A stretch of 48,928 bases of DNA from the NCBI GenBank assembly GCA_014240165.1, contig JAAZXM010000029.1, forward strand, positions 1 through 48,928, written 5' to 3'. The DNA comes from Myxococcales bacterium. Lineage in GTDB: Bacteria; Myxococcota_A; UBA9160; UBA4427. Below are positions 9,046 to 17,001 of this stretch, piece by piece. Every line of letters starts with the position of its first letter. The stretch's first letter is position 1. The notes below the pieces were generated by a model, which saw only the letters and a list, made by a program, of their open reading frames with translations, searched no databases and was not told where the DNA came from. The position numbers and the translations under genes were made by a program.

Positions 9046-9618
9046 TTGAGAGAAAATCCCATAGCCAGGGAGCGAATCGGAGGGTTGGGCTTGCCGGGCG
9101 TCGCCCTTGTCCGCGCGCTTCGCTGGATCGGCCTCGCCCTGGTTATTTTTACGTATGCGGGATGCAGCACGATGGGCGTCCCCTCGCGAAGTGGTCAGTC
9201 GCTGCGGGTGAGCGAGGCGGCGGATCAAGGGGATGCAGCACGGCGTGCCTCCATGCGTCTGGTGGTGCAGGGCCTTGATGCAGATGGGGAATACCAATTT
9301 CGCCGAGCCCAGGGGAGCTATGAGCGCGCCATCCAGGTCGATCCTACGAACCCCTATGCCTATCTCGCCCTGGCGAGGCACCACCTGGACGGCGGCGACT
9401 CCACGGAGGCTGCGAATCTCATTGATCAAGCCGCTGCCCTATTCGAGGCCGAGGGGATTCGATCGCCGCGTGTGGAGGTCCACCTGATGGGCTTGAGGGG
9501 TTGGGAATACGATCGTGCCGGACGTTCGAGTGAAGCGGCAACCCTGCGCAATCGGGCGGCGGCCCAGGCTCCGGACGTGTGGGGTGACGGATACCTGCGG
9601 CCCGAGGAATTGCGCTGA
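9046..9618 (+). CDS. TPR lipoprotein, candidate PBP1B activator (LpoP-like)
   Basis: The protein has 190 residues and starts at TTG with a strong GGAGG six bases upstream. It has a basic N-region, a hydrophobic segment (about 27-38) and a lipobox ending in YAGC with Cys40, so it should be lipidated and anchored in a membrane. The remainder carries about two tetratricopeptide-type repeats (around 78-150), for example AQGSYERAIQVDPTNPYAYL and an NLIDQAAALFEAEG helix. It begins 27 bases after the PBP1B-like gene. In Pseudomonas, a TPR lipoprotein (LpoP) encoded beside ponB activates PBP1B; the layout here is the same. Function is inferred from context and fold, not from sequence identity. Confidence 0.7.
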   Translation: MRENPIARERIGGLGLPGVALVRALRWIGLALVIFTYAGCSTMGVPSRSGQSLRVSEAADQGDAARRASMRLVVQGLDADGEYQFRRAQGSYERAIQVDPTNPYAYLALARHHLDGGDSTEAANLIDQAAALFEAEGIRSPRVEVHLMGLRGWEYDRAGRSSEAATLRNRAAAQAPDVWGDGYLRPEELR

Positions 9619-10157
9619 TGGCAGAGGGGTCGCGCAATTGGCACGCGTGGCTCTTGGCGGGTTCGTTGGCCGTGTGCGCGGACCAGATCAGCAAGGCCTA
9701 TCTGTTGAGTCGAACCGCAGCGGATCCAGGGACCACAGTTTTCTCTTTTTTCGGCGGCGTTTTATCCATCACCCCAACGCGAAGTCTCACCTTGGCCTCC
9801 GGATTGCTGGGGGATTGGCGAGATCCCTGGGAAGGCGCCTTGTTGGCGTTTGCAGCGCTCCTGATCGGGACTGCCGCCTGGTTCTTCTATCGCGGCCTGG
9901 CACCTTGGGAGCGCTTGAATGCCTTCGCGCTCGGTCTGTTGATGGGAGGCGGTGCGGGCAACCTATTGGATTGGTTCGTCCGGGGAGCGGTCATCGAAAT
10001 CGTGGAAGTCGGTACCGGAAAAGGGGTTCCCTGGTCGCACTTCAACTTGGCGGACGCCTTTATCGTGTTGGGAATCTTTCTCCTTGCGACGGAGTTGCTC
10101 GTGGCCGAGGGTGCATCCCGGGTGCGCGCAGATCGGGTTGACCGGTTCGAAGACTAG
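9618..10157 (+). CDS. lspA: Signal peptidase II family protein, divergent
   Basis: LspA removes signal peptides from prolipoproteins in the inner membrane. This 179-residue protein has four predicted membrane segments. It keeps DQISK near residue 22 and both catalytic aspartates: Asp118 in GGGAGNLLDW and Asp146 in FNLADAFIVLG. Two usually conserved features are missing. The N-x-G-x-A-F block after the first segment is replaced by ITPTRSLTLAS, and the Arg of GNxxDR is Trp119. It could be a diverged functional LspA or a paralogue with altered specificity. Its ATG overlaps the stop codon of the lipoprotein gene by one base, so the two are translationally coupled. Confidence 0.78.
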   Translation: MAEGSRNWHAWLLAGSLAVCADQISKAYLLSRTAADPGTTVFSFFGGVLSITPTRSLTLASGLLGDWRDPWEGALLAFAALLIGTAAWFFYRGLAPWERLNAFALGLLMGGGAGNLLDWFVRGAVIEIVEVGTGKGVPWSHFNLADAFIVLGIFLLATELLVAEGASRVRADRVDRFED

Positions 10158-10165
10158 GCACCAGC

Positions 10166-10186
10166 GGGTGAACTCACCCACGTTTT
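10166..10186 (+). terminator. Possible weak terminator after lspA
   Basis: GGGTGA and TCACCC form a short 5-6 bp hairpin with a very small loop, followed two bases later by six T. The stem is weak but well placed, 9 bases after the lspA stop. Confidence 0.5.
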
Positions 10187-10327
10187 TTCGAACAGGTTGG
10201 GCACGCGATATTTTTTTGCGACCCGAATGAAAATTCTTCTTTAGGATATTTCAATCGCTTGCGAAAAAACCCAATACACAATTCTGTGTCGAAAATAAAA
10301 TTACTTTGTCCGTATGATCACAAAGCG

Positions 10328-10357
10328 TTGACACATCTCCTCACGCTGGGGTAAATG
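10328..10357 (+). promoter_or_regulatory. Possible sigma-70-type promoter in the AT-rich spacer
   Basis: TTGACA (10328-10333), an 18-base spacer and TAAATG (10352-10357). The -35 box is perfect and the -10 matches 4 of 6 positions. It lies in the only strongly AT-rich stretch of the window and points toward the repeat region and the IclR gene. Confidence 0.4.
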
Positions 10358-10522
10358 TTGGCTTCTCCCCTGGGCATGCGGATCGATGCAATGGTCTGCT
10401 TCCCGTACTCGGTGCGGCCGTGCATTTTACCCTCCCAGAAATTCCGTGCGTGACTCCGATCGGTCTTCTTGAACTTCACGAAGATCCTTGTCGGTTGCCT
10501 TTTTCTCGCGCTCGCTTTTCTC

Positions 10523-10582
10523 GCGCTGATCTTTGCGCTGATCTTTGCGCTGATCTTTGCGCTGATCTTGGCGCTGATGTTC
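10523..10582. repeat. 12-bp tandem repeat, five copies
   Basis: The unit is GCGCTGATCTTT. Copies start at 10523, 10535, 10547, 10559 and 10571. The first three are identical, the fourth ends TTG and the fifth is degenerate. Related GCGCTCGCTTTT sequence lies just before it. Confidence 0.9.
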
Positions 10583-10710
10583 GCGCCGAGTTCGCGCTGC
10601 GCGCTGAGATTTTCATCGACGCGCTTTCATCGCGAGCGGCTTCGCCCATGGCGACCCTGGCTCCGATCACAACGGGTTCTGTTCCGAGTGGAGTCATGGG
10701 TTGCGTTCGC

Positions 10711-10770
10711 GACCTTGACCCCTCAGACCTTGACCCCTCAGACCTTGACCCCTCAGACCTTGACCCCTCA
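10711..10770. repeat. 15-bp tandem repeat, four perfect copies
   Basis: The unit GACCTTGACCCCTCA is repeated exactly four times at 10711, 10726, 10741 and 10756. Perfect identity suggests recent expansion by slippage. It lies about 250 bases before the IclR start codon. Confidence 0.95.
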
Positions 10771-11022
10771 ACAAGAGTTCAGCAGACAAAGGAAGCGATT
10801 ATGATTCATAGCGGCGGATAGTCGTACGTAATGGCGGTAACCGCGCACGCAGCCCCAGCCCCTGACTTATTCTTTTGAAGTTCATCCAGTCGACGCGGCA
10901 TACAGCTCAGAGATAATTCCATCCCTTCTGTTCCTGTCCGATTTCGGAACTCAGCAGGAATCCAGAAGGAACCGAGTAGCGGCGACCCGGCGAACTCATC
11001 AACCGACGAGCGGAATTCACCC

Positions 11023-11814
11023 ATGGCGACGAAACCGAAGAGCGATTATTCGATTCAGACCGTGAGCAATGCGCTGCGCATGCTCGAGTCTTTCCAGAAG
11101 GCGGATGAACTCGGGGTCAGTGAACTCTCCAGGCGGCTTCGCCTGCACAAGAACAACGTCTTTCGACTCCTCGCGACTCTCGAAGAACACGGCTATATCG
11201 AGCAGAGCGCCGAGACCGAGCGCTATCGCCTGGGTACGCGGTGCCTTGAGCTGGCTCAGGGCTTCGTTCGAGGGCATGGCCTGCTGCAGCGTGCCCGGCC
11301 GGTGCTGGAGGAACTCTCGTTGAAAGCGGGCGAGACCGCACATTTGGCGGTGCTCAGGGATGAGCAAGTGGTTCACCTCGATGGAGTTCAACCGGACCGC
11401 ATCCTGTTGACCGGCCTGCGGATCGGTGATCGGCTCCCGGTGAACTGCACCGCGTTGGGGAAGGTTCTTGTGGGCTGCGCGGGGGAGACCGTGCGGTCGG
11501 GCTTCTTGGGCAGCATGGCGCCCGGTTCGCGTTTCCACGCCCGTACCGAGAGAACCATCGTCGATCAGGAAAGATTGATCGAGATCTTCGAAAACGTGGA
11601 GCGTGAAGGTCATGCGCTCGATATCGAAGAGTGCGAGGCGGGTATGTGCTGCGCTGCCGCACCGGTTCGTGATGAATCCGGCCAAGTGATCGCCGCCCTC
11701 TCGATTTCGGGGCCGGCCTCGCGCCTCACGCCCAAGGCCCTGGAAGCCGAAGCATCGAGGTGGGTCGTCTCGGCGGCGGAGCAGCTTTCGTTGGAGATCG
11801 GTTTTCGCTTCTAG
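11023..11814 (+). CDS. IclR-family transcriptional regulator
   Basis: This 263-residue protein has the two-domain IclR layout. An N-terminal winged helix-turn-helix (about 10-70, including GVSELSRRLRLHKNNVFRLL and the wing ERYRLG) is followed by a C-terminal effector-binding domain (about 85-255). The effector domain shows LPVNCTALGKVLVG near 140 and a CCAAAPVRDESGQVIAALSI block near 210. IclR proteins usually act as dimers and often regulate adjacent catabolic genes in response to a small organic acid. The acyl-CoA dehydrogenase 135 bases downstream in the same direction is a plausible target; the effector is unknown. The ATG start fits the family. Confidence 0.9.
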   Translation: MATKPKSDYSIQTVSNALRMLESFQKADELGVSELSRRLRLHKNNVFRLLATLEEHGYIEQSAETERYRLGTRCLELAQGFVRGHGLLQRARPVLEELSLKAGETAHLAVLRDEQVVHLDGVQPDRILLTGLRIGDRLPVNCTALGKVLVGCAGETVRSGFLGSMAPGSRFHARTERTIVDQERLIEIFENVEREGHALDIEECEAGMCCAAAPVRDESGQVIAALSISGPASRLTPKALEAEASRWVVSAAEQLSLEIGFRF

Positions 11815-11905
11815 CCTGGGAATACTTCTCAGGCCCGGCGCACTCCCGAAATTCACGCCCACGACCCGCCCTGCGGGATCCCCGATCGTCGACTAATCTC
11901 CTGCC

Positions 11906-11931
11906 CGGCCTGCTCGTTATGGGACAGGCCG
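11906..11931. promoter_or_regulatory. Inverted repeat before the acyl-CoA dehydrogenase, possible operator
   Basis: CGGCCTG (11906-11912) and CAGGCCG (11925-11931) are 7-bp arms around 12 bases, ending 18 bases before the TTG start. It could be a regulator site or an mRNA hairpin. There is no direct support for IclR binding. Confidence 0.3.
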
Positions 11932-11949
11932 ATTTCAGGGGGTCCAGTT

Positions 11950-13089
11950 TTGGAATTTGCGCTCGACGACGAGCTTCTCGCTCTCCAGGCTACCGCTCGG
12001 CGCTTCGCCGACGAAGAGGTGACCCCGGTCGCTGCGGAGTATGACCGGACGGCGGAATTTCCCCGCGCGGTGATCGAGAAGGCTTGGGAATTGGGCCTCT
12101 CCAGCACCTGCATTCCGCCCGAGTTCGGCGGGCTGGGTCTCTCCATCCTCGGGTCCTGCGTGATCGTCGAGGAAATCTCGCGGGGCTGTGCGGGCATCTC
12201 GACCTCAGCGATGTGCAATGACCTCGGCTTGTCTCCGATCCTCGTTGGCGGAAACGATGCCCAGCGCGAGCAATGGCTGGGCATGTGCGCCGAAGAGTTC
12301 AAGCTGGCCTCGTTTTGTCTGTCCGAGCCCGGGGCGGGGTCCGACGTGGCGGGCCTGCAACTTCTGGCCGAGAAGGACGGCAATGATTACGTGCTGAGCG
12401 GGACCAAGGCTTGGATCACCAATGGAGGCGAAGCCGATCTCTACACCGTCTTCGCCACCCTCGACCGGTCATCTCGCCATAAGGGCCTTTGCGCCTTCGT
12501 GGTGCCTCGGGATGCTCCGGGTCTGGAGCCGGGAAAGAAGGAGGACAAGCTCGGCCAGCGGGCCAGCGATACGCGCGTGGTTCACTTCGACGGGGTGCGG
12601 GTGCCCTCGGCCCAGCGGCTGGGGGAAGAAGGCCAGGGCTTTCAGATCGCCATGGAGACCCTGGACCGGACTCGGCCCATGATCGGCGCCCTTGCGGTGG
12701 GGATCGCTCGCCGGGCCCTGGAGGAATGCCTGGCCTATGCCCGGGAGCGAAAGGCCTTTGGCTCGGCGATCGCGGAATTCCAGGCGGTTCAGTTCATGCT
12801 GGCCGATATGGCCAAGGACATCGAAGCCAGCCGCCTCCTCACCCAGCAATGCGCATGGATGATCGACCAGGGCATGCGGGCCTCCAAGCAATCCTCCATC
12901 GCGAAATGCTTTGCCACCGACGCGGCCATGAAGGCGACACTGGACGCCGTCCAGATTTTCGGAGGCAACGGTTACACCAAGGAGTATCCCGTGGAGAAGC
13001 TGATGCGCGATGCGAAGCTGATGCAGATCTACGAGGGAACCAACCAGATTCAACGCGTGGTCATTGCCCGGGAACTGCTTTCGGGCTGA
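11950..13089 (+). CDS. Acyl-CoA dehydrogenase (short/branched-chain type)
   Basis: A 379-residue flavoenzyme that introduces the alpha-beta double bond into an acyl-CoA and passes electrons to ETF. It starts at TTG with AGGGGG about 6 bases upstream, giving [20 protein letters not shown]. Family motifs are present: [14 protein letters not shown] near 118, [13 protein letters not shown] near 152, [17 protein letters not shown] near 339, and the catalytic-base glutamate near 363 in [10 protein letters not shown]. The C-terminal position of that glutamate fits the short-chain, butyryl-, glutaryl- or 2-methylacyl-CoA group rather than isovaleryl-CoA dehydrogenase. The exact substrate cannot be set from sequence. 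IclR upstream and malic enzyme downstream suggest acid or amino-acid breakdown. Confidence 0.92.
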   Translation: MEFALDDELLALQATARRFADEEVTPVAAEYDRTAEFPRAVIEKAWELGLSSTCIPPEFGGLGLSILGSCVIVEEISRGCAGISTSAMCNDLGLSPILVGGNDAQREQWLGMCAEEFKLASFCLSEPGAGSDVAGLQLLAEKDGNDYVLSGTKAWITNGGEADLYTVFATLDRSSRHKGLCAFVVPRDAPGLEPGKKEDKLGQRASDTRVVHFDGVRVPSAQRLGEEGQGFQIAMETLDRTRPMIGALAVGIARRALEECLAYARERKAFGSAIAEFQAVQFMLADMAKDIEASRLLTQQCAWMIDQGMRASKQSSIAKCFATDAAMKATLDAVQIFGGNGYTKEYPVEKLMRDAKLMQIYEGTNQIQRVVIARELLSG

Positions 13090-13299
13090 TCCGCCCCCCG
13101 ATTGCCGTTCTTGCCTCGGTTTCGCCTCGACTTCGTCGGTTCAAGATCCGAGGACTGGAGCCGGATGGGGCCGATGGATCGGCGACAAGATTGCTTTCGA
13201 TCTGATAGGCTCTGACGACCCTGGAGCCGAATCGCCCCAAAAGCCAGGGAAAAAAGTGGCAATTCGATTGCACGCCGGGGCGGGCAGAAGGATTTTCCA

Positions 13300-14586
13300 T
13301 TGAGTCTCAAGGAAAAGGCTCTCGCCTATCACAGCGAGGGGCGGCCGGGCAAAGTCAAGGTCGTCCCCACCAAGGCAACGGTAACCGCTGAGGATCTATC
13401 CCTTGCCTATACGCCAGGCGTAGCCGCCCCCTGCCTGGAGATCGAGCGGGATCCGGACGCAGCCTACCGCTACACGGCGAAGAGCAACCTGGTTGCGGTG
13501 GTGAGCAACGGGACTGCGGTTCTCGGATTGGGCAATATCGGTGCGCTGGCGGGCAAGCCCGTGATGGAGGGAAAGGGCGTCCTCTTCAAGCGTTTTGCGG
13601 ATATCGACGTCTTCGATATCGAGATCGACAGCGTCGACCCCGAGGACGTGATTCGAACCTGTCAGTTGATCGCGCCGACCTTCGGCGGCATCAACCTCGA
13701 AGATATTCGTGCGCCGGAGTGTTTCGAGATCGAGGAAGTCTTGAAGAACACTCTCGATATCCCGGTCTTTCATGACGATCAGCACGGCACCGCGATTATT
13801 TCCGCCGCTGCGTTGTTGAACGCCTTGGAAATCACGGGCAAGAAAATGGAAGCAATCCGCGTCGTGGTGTCCGGCGCCGGTGCGGCTTCCATTGCTTGCA
13901 TGAAGCTCTACAAGGACCTCGGCGTCAAGGCCGAGAATATCCTGATGACGGACAGTCGCGGCATTCTCTACAAGGGCCGCGGCGACGGGATGAACCGCTA
14001 CAAGGAGGAGTTCGCCGCAGAGACCTCCAAGCGAACATTGGCCGAGGCGCTGGATGGAGCCGATGTCTTCGTGGGCCTCTCCATGGCGGGCCTTGTCACA
14101 AAGGAGATGGTGGAATCCATGGCTTCTCAGCCCATCATCTTCGCCATGGCCAATCCCGACCCGGAGATTACGCCCACCGAGGTCCGCGAGGTGCGAAAAG
14201 ACGCGATCACGGCGACGGGTCGCTCGGATTTTCCGAACCAGGTCAACAATGTCCTGGGCTTTCCCTTTATTTTCCGCGGGGCATTGGACGTTCGGGCCAG
14301 TGCGATCAACGAGGAAATGAAGAAGGCCGCAGTCTTCGCTCTGGCCGAATTGGCGCGCCGGGGTGAGGCGGTGCCCGAGGTCGTGAAGCGCGCCTACCCG
14401 GGCGAGGCTTTCGATTTCGGTCCCGATTGCATCATCCCCAAGCCCTTCGACCCGCGGGTGCTGCTCTACGTGCCTCCGGCGGTGGCCCAGGCGGCGATGG
14501 ATACCGGCGTGGCTCGCGAGCCCATCGAGATTGGCGATTACGCCCAGCGCCTCGTCCACATGGTGGGCGATATCGCGAAGCTCTGA
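13300..14586 (+). CDS. Malic enzyme (NAD(P)-dependent, oxaloacetate-decarboxylating)
   Basis: This enzyme converts malate to pyruvate and CO2 with reduction of NAD(P). The 428-residue protein is the short prokaryotic form; the phosphotransacetylase-like tail of MaeB is absent. It starts at TTG after AGAAGGA. Motifs include [14 protein letters not shown] near 35, the [22 protein letters not shown] block near 71, FHDDQHGTA near 160 and the dinucleotide fold [12 protein letters not shown] near 190. It is co-oriented with the acyl-CoA dehydrogenase, 210 bases downstream, and could supply pyruvate or NADPH when carbon enters as acyl-CoA. Cofactor preference is not decided. Confidence 0.93.
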   Translation: MSLKEKALAYHSEGRPGKVKVVPTKATVTAEDLSLAYTPGVAAPCLEIERDPDAAYRYTAKSNLVAVVSNGTAVLGLGNIGALAGKPVMEGKGVLFKRFADIDVFDIEIDSVDPEDVIRTCQLIAPTFGGINLEDIRAPECFEIEEVLKNTLDIPVFHDDQHGTAIISAAALLNALEITGKKMEAIRVVVSGAGAASIACMKLYKDLGVKAENILMTDSRGILYKGRGDGMNRYKEEFAAETSKRTLAEALDGADVFVGLSMAGLVTKEMVESMASQPIIFAMANPDPEITPTEVREVRKDAITATGRSDFPNQVNNVLGFPFIFRGALDVRASAINEEMKKAAVFALAELARRGEAVPEVVKRAYPGEAFDFGPDCIIPKPFDPRVLLYVPPAVAQAAMDTGVAREPIEIGDYAQRLVHMVGDIAKL

Positions 14587-14648
14587 CCCCGTGACCCGTC
14601 GCCGAACCCCAAGGGCGCCCGGACGCCAGCGGGTTCGCGGAGAAGCGG

Positions 14649-15152
14649 TTGGAGATCGAACGTAAATTTCGCGTGCGGGGCATGCCCTGGCGGCAGGCGT
14701 CCGAGGCCCAGACTCTGAGCCAGGGCTATCTGGCGCGTGATGGGCAAACCGTTGTGCGGGTACGGCTATCCGCCACTTCGGCGTGGCTGACGGTGAAGGG
14801 CCCGGCCCAGGGCATCGCCCGGGAGGAATTCGAATACCCGATTCCGCGAAGCGATGGCGAGGCACTCCTCGCACTGTGCGGCGACCGGGTGGTCGAGAAG
14901 ACCCGGTATATCCTCTGGGAAGAGGGCGCCCGTTTCGAGATCGATGTCTTCAGCGGCCGCAACGCGGGCCTGGTGGTGGCGGAACTCGAACTCCAAGACC
15001 CCGAGCAGGATTTCCCTCGTCCGCCCTGGCTCGGTGAAGAGGTGAGTCTCGATCCTCGCTACCGCAACAGCGAACTCTGCGTTCACCCCTACTCGGAGTG
15101 GTCGTCCGAGTCGGGTGAGCCGTCCTCGGCGGGCCCGGACTCGTCATCCTGA
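14649..15152 (+). CDS. CYTH-domain protein (triphosphate-binding, probable triphosphatase)
   Basis: This 167-residue protein starts at TTG with GGAG upstream and opens with MEIERKF, the ExExK signature of the CYTH tunnel fold (class IV adenylate cyclase, thiamine triphosphatase, inorganic triphosphatases). Further conserved charged strands follow: VRVRLS near 36, LTVKGP near 47, EFEYPI near 59, KTRYIL near 83 and FEIDVF near 95. Most small bacterial members bind a triphosphate and metal and hydrolyse tripolyphosphate or thiamine triphosphate; cyclase activity is less likely. The last 64 bases overlap tatC on the opposite strand, and the C-terminus there is a low-complexity Ser/Glu/Pro tail. 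Confidence 0.85.
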   Translation: MEIERKFRVRGMPWRQASEAQTLSQGYLARDGQTVVRVRLSATSAWLTVKGPAQGIAREEFEYPIPRSDGEALLALCGDRVVEKTRYILWEEGARFEIDVFSGRNAGLVVAELELQDPEQDFPRPPWLGEEVSLDPRYRNSELCVHPYSEWSSESGEPSSAGPDSSS

Positions 15153-15886
15153 GCGCTCGCCTGCCGCTTGGAATCGATGAGCCAGGCCGCGCCCACGCCC
15201 AGCAGGTAGAGAAAGAGCATCGGGATGGCGAGGAAAACCTGGCTGACAAAATCGGGCGGGGTCAGAAGCGCGGCGGTCATGAAAATGCCGAGCACTGCGT
15301 AAGGCGTTCCGGTCCAGAGTTTGCGGGCGCTCACGATGCCCGTGATGGCGAGGAAGAAGATCAGGATCGGCAGCTCGAAGGCGACGCCGAAAGCGAGAAA
15401 AAGCCTGGCGGTGGTGGAGAAGGCCAGGGACATGGTCCAACTCTGTTCGATCAGGCCACTGGTGTCGAAGCCGCTCAGAAATTCGAAAACGATGGGGAAG
15501 ACCTGGGTATAACCAAAGGTCGCCCCCCCGGCGAAGAGAAGGGTCGAAGCGATGACGAAGGGGATCACGGCGCGGCGCTCCTGGGCATAGAGCCCAGGGG
15601 AGATGAAGGCCCAGAGGTGCCAGAAGGTCACGGGAAGCGACGCCATGAACCCCGCGAGCAGCGCGGCTTTCAGGTAGGTGAAGAACGTCTCGGTGGGTGA
15701 GATGGCCTGCAGCTTCGAGCCTCGCTCTTCCATGACGGTAACCACCGGCTCCAATAGGAAGAGGAAGATCTCCTCGGCAAAGCCGAAGGCGATGGCGGTG
15801 AAAAAGAAGAGCGAGGCGAGAATCCAGAAGATTCGCTTGCGCAACTCCGCCAGGTGTTCGGTGATGGGCGCGGGTTCGTCAGGCAC
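15089..15886 (-). CDS. tatC: Sec-independent (Tat) translocase subunit TatC
   Basis: TatC recognises twin-arginine signal peptides and nucleates the Tat pore in the inner membrane. The GTG at 15886 gives VPDEPAPITEHLAELRKR and a 265-residue protein. The frame is open further upstream, but that part overlaps tatA in another frame. Six hydrophobic segments are visible. The conserved N-terminal HLAELRKRIFW, the ISPTETFFTYLKAALLAG block and LWAFISPGLYAQER are intact. The start overlaps the end of tatA/B by 8 bases. The acidic C-terminal tail is read opposite the end of the CYTH gene, a 64-bp convergent overlap. Confidence 0.95.
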   Translation of the reverse strand: MPDEPAPITEHLAELRKRIFWILASLFFFTAIAFGFAEEIFLFLLEPVVTVMEERGSKLQAISPTETFFTYLKAALLAGFMASLPVTFWHLWAFISPGLYAQERRAVIPFVIASTLLFAGGATFGYTQVFPIVFEFLSGFDTSGLIEQSWTMSLAFSTTARLFLAFGVAFELPILIFFLAITGIVSARKLWTGTPYAVLGIFMTAALLTPPDFVSQVFLAIPMLFLYLLGVGAAWLIDSKRQASAQDDESGPAEDGSPDSDDHSE

Positions 15887-16199
15887 CGTTGGGTTTGTCC
15901 GGCTTCTTTGCCGTCTGGGTTTCCGAGGGCTCGTCGGCCATGCGGGCATCGACGGCCTGGGCGGGGCGCGGCGGTTCGGTTTCGCTGATGCGCGGATCCT
16001 CGGCTTTCGAATCGGCGGAAGCCGAAGGCCCAGGCGGATCGTCCAGGCTGAAGGATTGGCGCAGGTCGCTGGAGGCGCGGCGGAACTCTGCGAGACCCTT
16101 GCCCAGGCTGCGGGCAAATTCCGGCAGGCGCTTGGGTCCGAAGATCAGCAGGGCGACGATGAAAATGACCGCGAGTTCCTGGATACCGATTCCGAACAT
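15879..16199 (-). CDS. tatA: Twin-arginine translocase subunit TatA/TatB
   Basis: This 106-residue protein has the TatA/B plan: a very short periplasmic end, one membrane helix (about 7-21), a FGPKRLPE hinge, an amphipathic helix (about 29-48) and a disordered charged tail rich in Pro, Glu and Lys. It works with TatC to export folded proteins. FGIGIQELAVIFIVALLIFGPKRLPE fits both subunits. RRASSDLRQSF after the helix and the longer tail lean toward TatB, but in lineages with a single gene one protein can do both jobs. No other Tat gene is adjacent. Confidence 0.88.
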   Translation of the reverse strand: MFGIGIQELAVIFIVALLIFGPKRLPEFARSLGKGLAEFRRASSDLRQSFSLDDPPGPSASADSKAEDPRISETEPPRPAQAVDARMADEPSETQTAKKPDKPNGA

Positions 16200-16300
16200 G
16201 GCGAGAAATTAGCAGCCCCTACCGCGACGCGAGTCAACCAGGGTAGATGGAGAGCCAGCGGCGGTACCCCCCCGAGTGAAAGCCGCCGGCCCCCATCTGC

Positions 16301-16756
16301 CTAGTCTTGCACGCGCATAGATCTGAAAGCTTCCCGCGGGCTGTCTGCGGCTTCACGAAAGTCGCCTCCGCGGCGCTCACCGTGAGCCACAAGGCACAGG
16401 CCCAGGCAAGAGCGGCCATCTTCGCGAGACCGGCACCAGACCACCTTGGCCAGGGCCTGCCGGCCGATCTCTCCCGAGAGTGTGTGGAGGCGAATCTGGA
16501 GCAGTGACCCTTCGGGTTCGGATTGGTCCACGACCACGCACAGGCCCGACTTGGATTCGTCCCGGGTCAGGCCCACGAGCCGGCGCTGCTGGCGGGCTCT
16601 TCGCGGGTAATGGCTGTATTCGAGGCGGTGCACTCTGCGCTCGCGTGTTTCGGACCGCGGCAACTGGCTGCTGGCAGCGCCCAAGGATGCGGGCGGGTTT
16701 GTCCAGGGCGCCGGGGCGCAGGGACGTCGGAGATCGGGGGTCGGTTGGCTGTCCAT
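16301..16756 (-). CDS. PilZ-domain protein
   Basis: PilZ domains bind cyclic di-GMP and change the activity of partners in motility, surface polysaccharide or gene control. This 151-residue protein has a Pro/Arg-rich N-terminus of about 40 residues and then a PilZ-like domain. A basic RRARQQRR segment supplies the RxxxR-type motif near residues 51-58, and DESKSG near 65 matches D/NxSxxG; beta strands follow. It is a single-domain protein, so it would act through a partner. It lies between the NtrC-type regulator and the tat genes on the minus strand. No good ribosome-binding site is visible at the ATG, so the start is uncertain. Confidence 0.68.
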   Translation of the reverse strand: MDSQPTPDLRRPCAPAPWTNPPASLGAASSQLPRSETRERRVHRLEYSHYPRRARQQRRLVGLTRDESKSGLCVVVDQSEPEGSLLQIRLHTLSGEIGRQALAKVVWCRSREDGRSCLGLCLVAHGERRGGDFREAADSPREAFRSMRVQD

Positions 16757-17001
16757 GGCACGCTAGTAGAGCAAGGCGTGTGCCAGAATCGGTCGCTGGA
16801 CTTCCAAGTGGTTGAAATAATGGGCAAAAATTGTCGCTGGGGTCGCGTGTGAGTCGATCCGGCCCCCGGCCGGGGTCGTTCAGATCGGAACAGCCCCGGG
16901 GCGCCCAACGGCGAAGTCTTTGAATCGAAAAGGGTTAATTCGATTGTTCCCCGGCGTACCGCGAATTTCGGGCGTTGTTCCGGTCGGTACCGCTCCCGGA
17001 G

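Larger units (their letters stand above)
10420..10821 (+). other. Repeat-bearing open frame of doubtful coding status
   Basis: A GTG-initiated frame of 133 codons runs through both tandem-repeat blocks. It would encode ADLC units repeated near residues 36-48 and DPSDL units near 99-115. A second frame from TTG 10469 to 10804 would instead encode a hydrophobic LIFA repeat followed by TLTPQ repeats. The repeat periods, 12 and 15 bases, are multiples of three, which would keep either frame open. Neither frame has a clear ribosome-binding site or a recognisable domain, and neither resembles neighbouring proteins. I treat the 10158-11022 spacer as mainly non-coding, with this as the best coding candidate. 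Confidence 0.2.

Noticed and set aside
10523..10770. Tandem repeats at 10.5-10.8 kb as a CRISPR array
   Set aside because: Units are 12 and 15 bases and directly adjoin each other without spacers; no cas genes are present.
13396..14874. Long minus-strand open frame of 492 codons opposite the malic enzyme gene
   Set aside because: High-GC third-position shadow of the malic enzyme; no recognisable domain and unlikely composition.
16757..17001. Possible sigma-54 promoter at TGGCACG near 16755
   Set aside because: The -12 element (TTGC) is absent at the correct distance.
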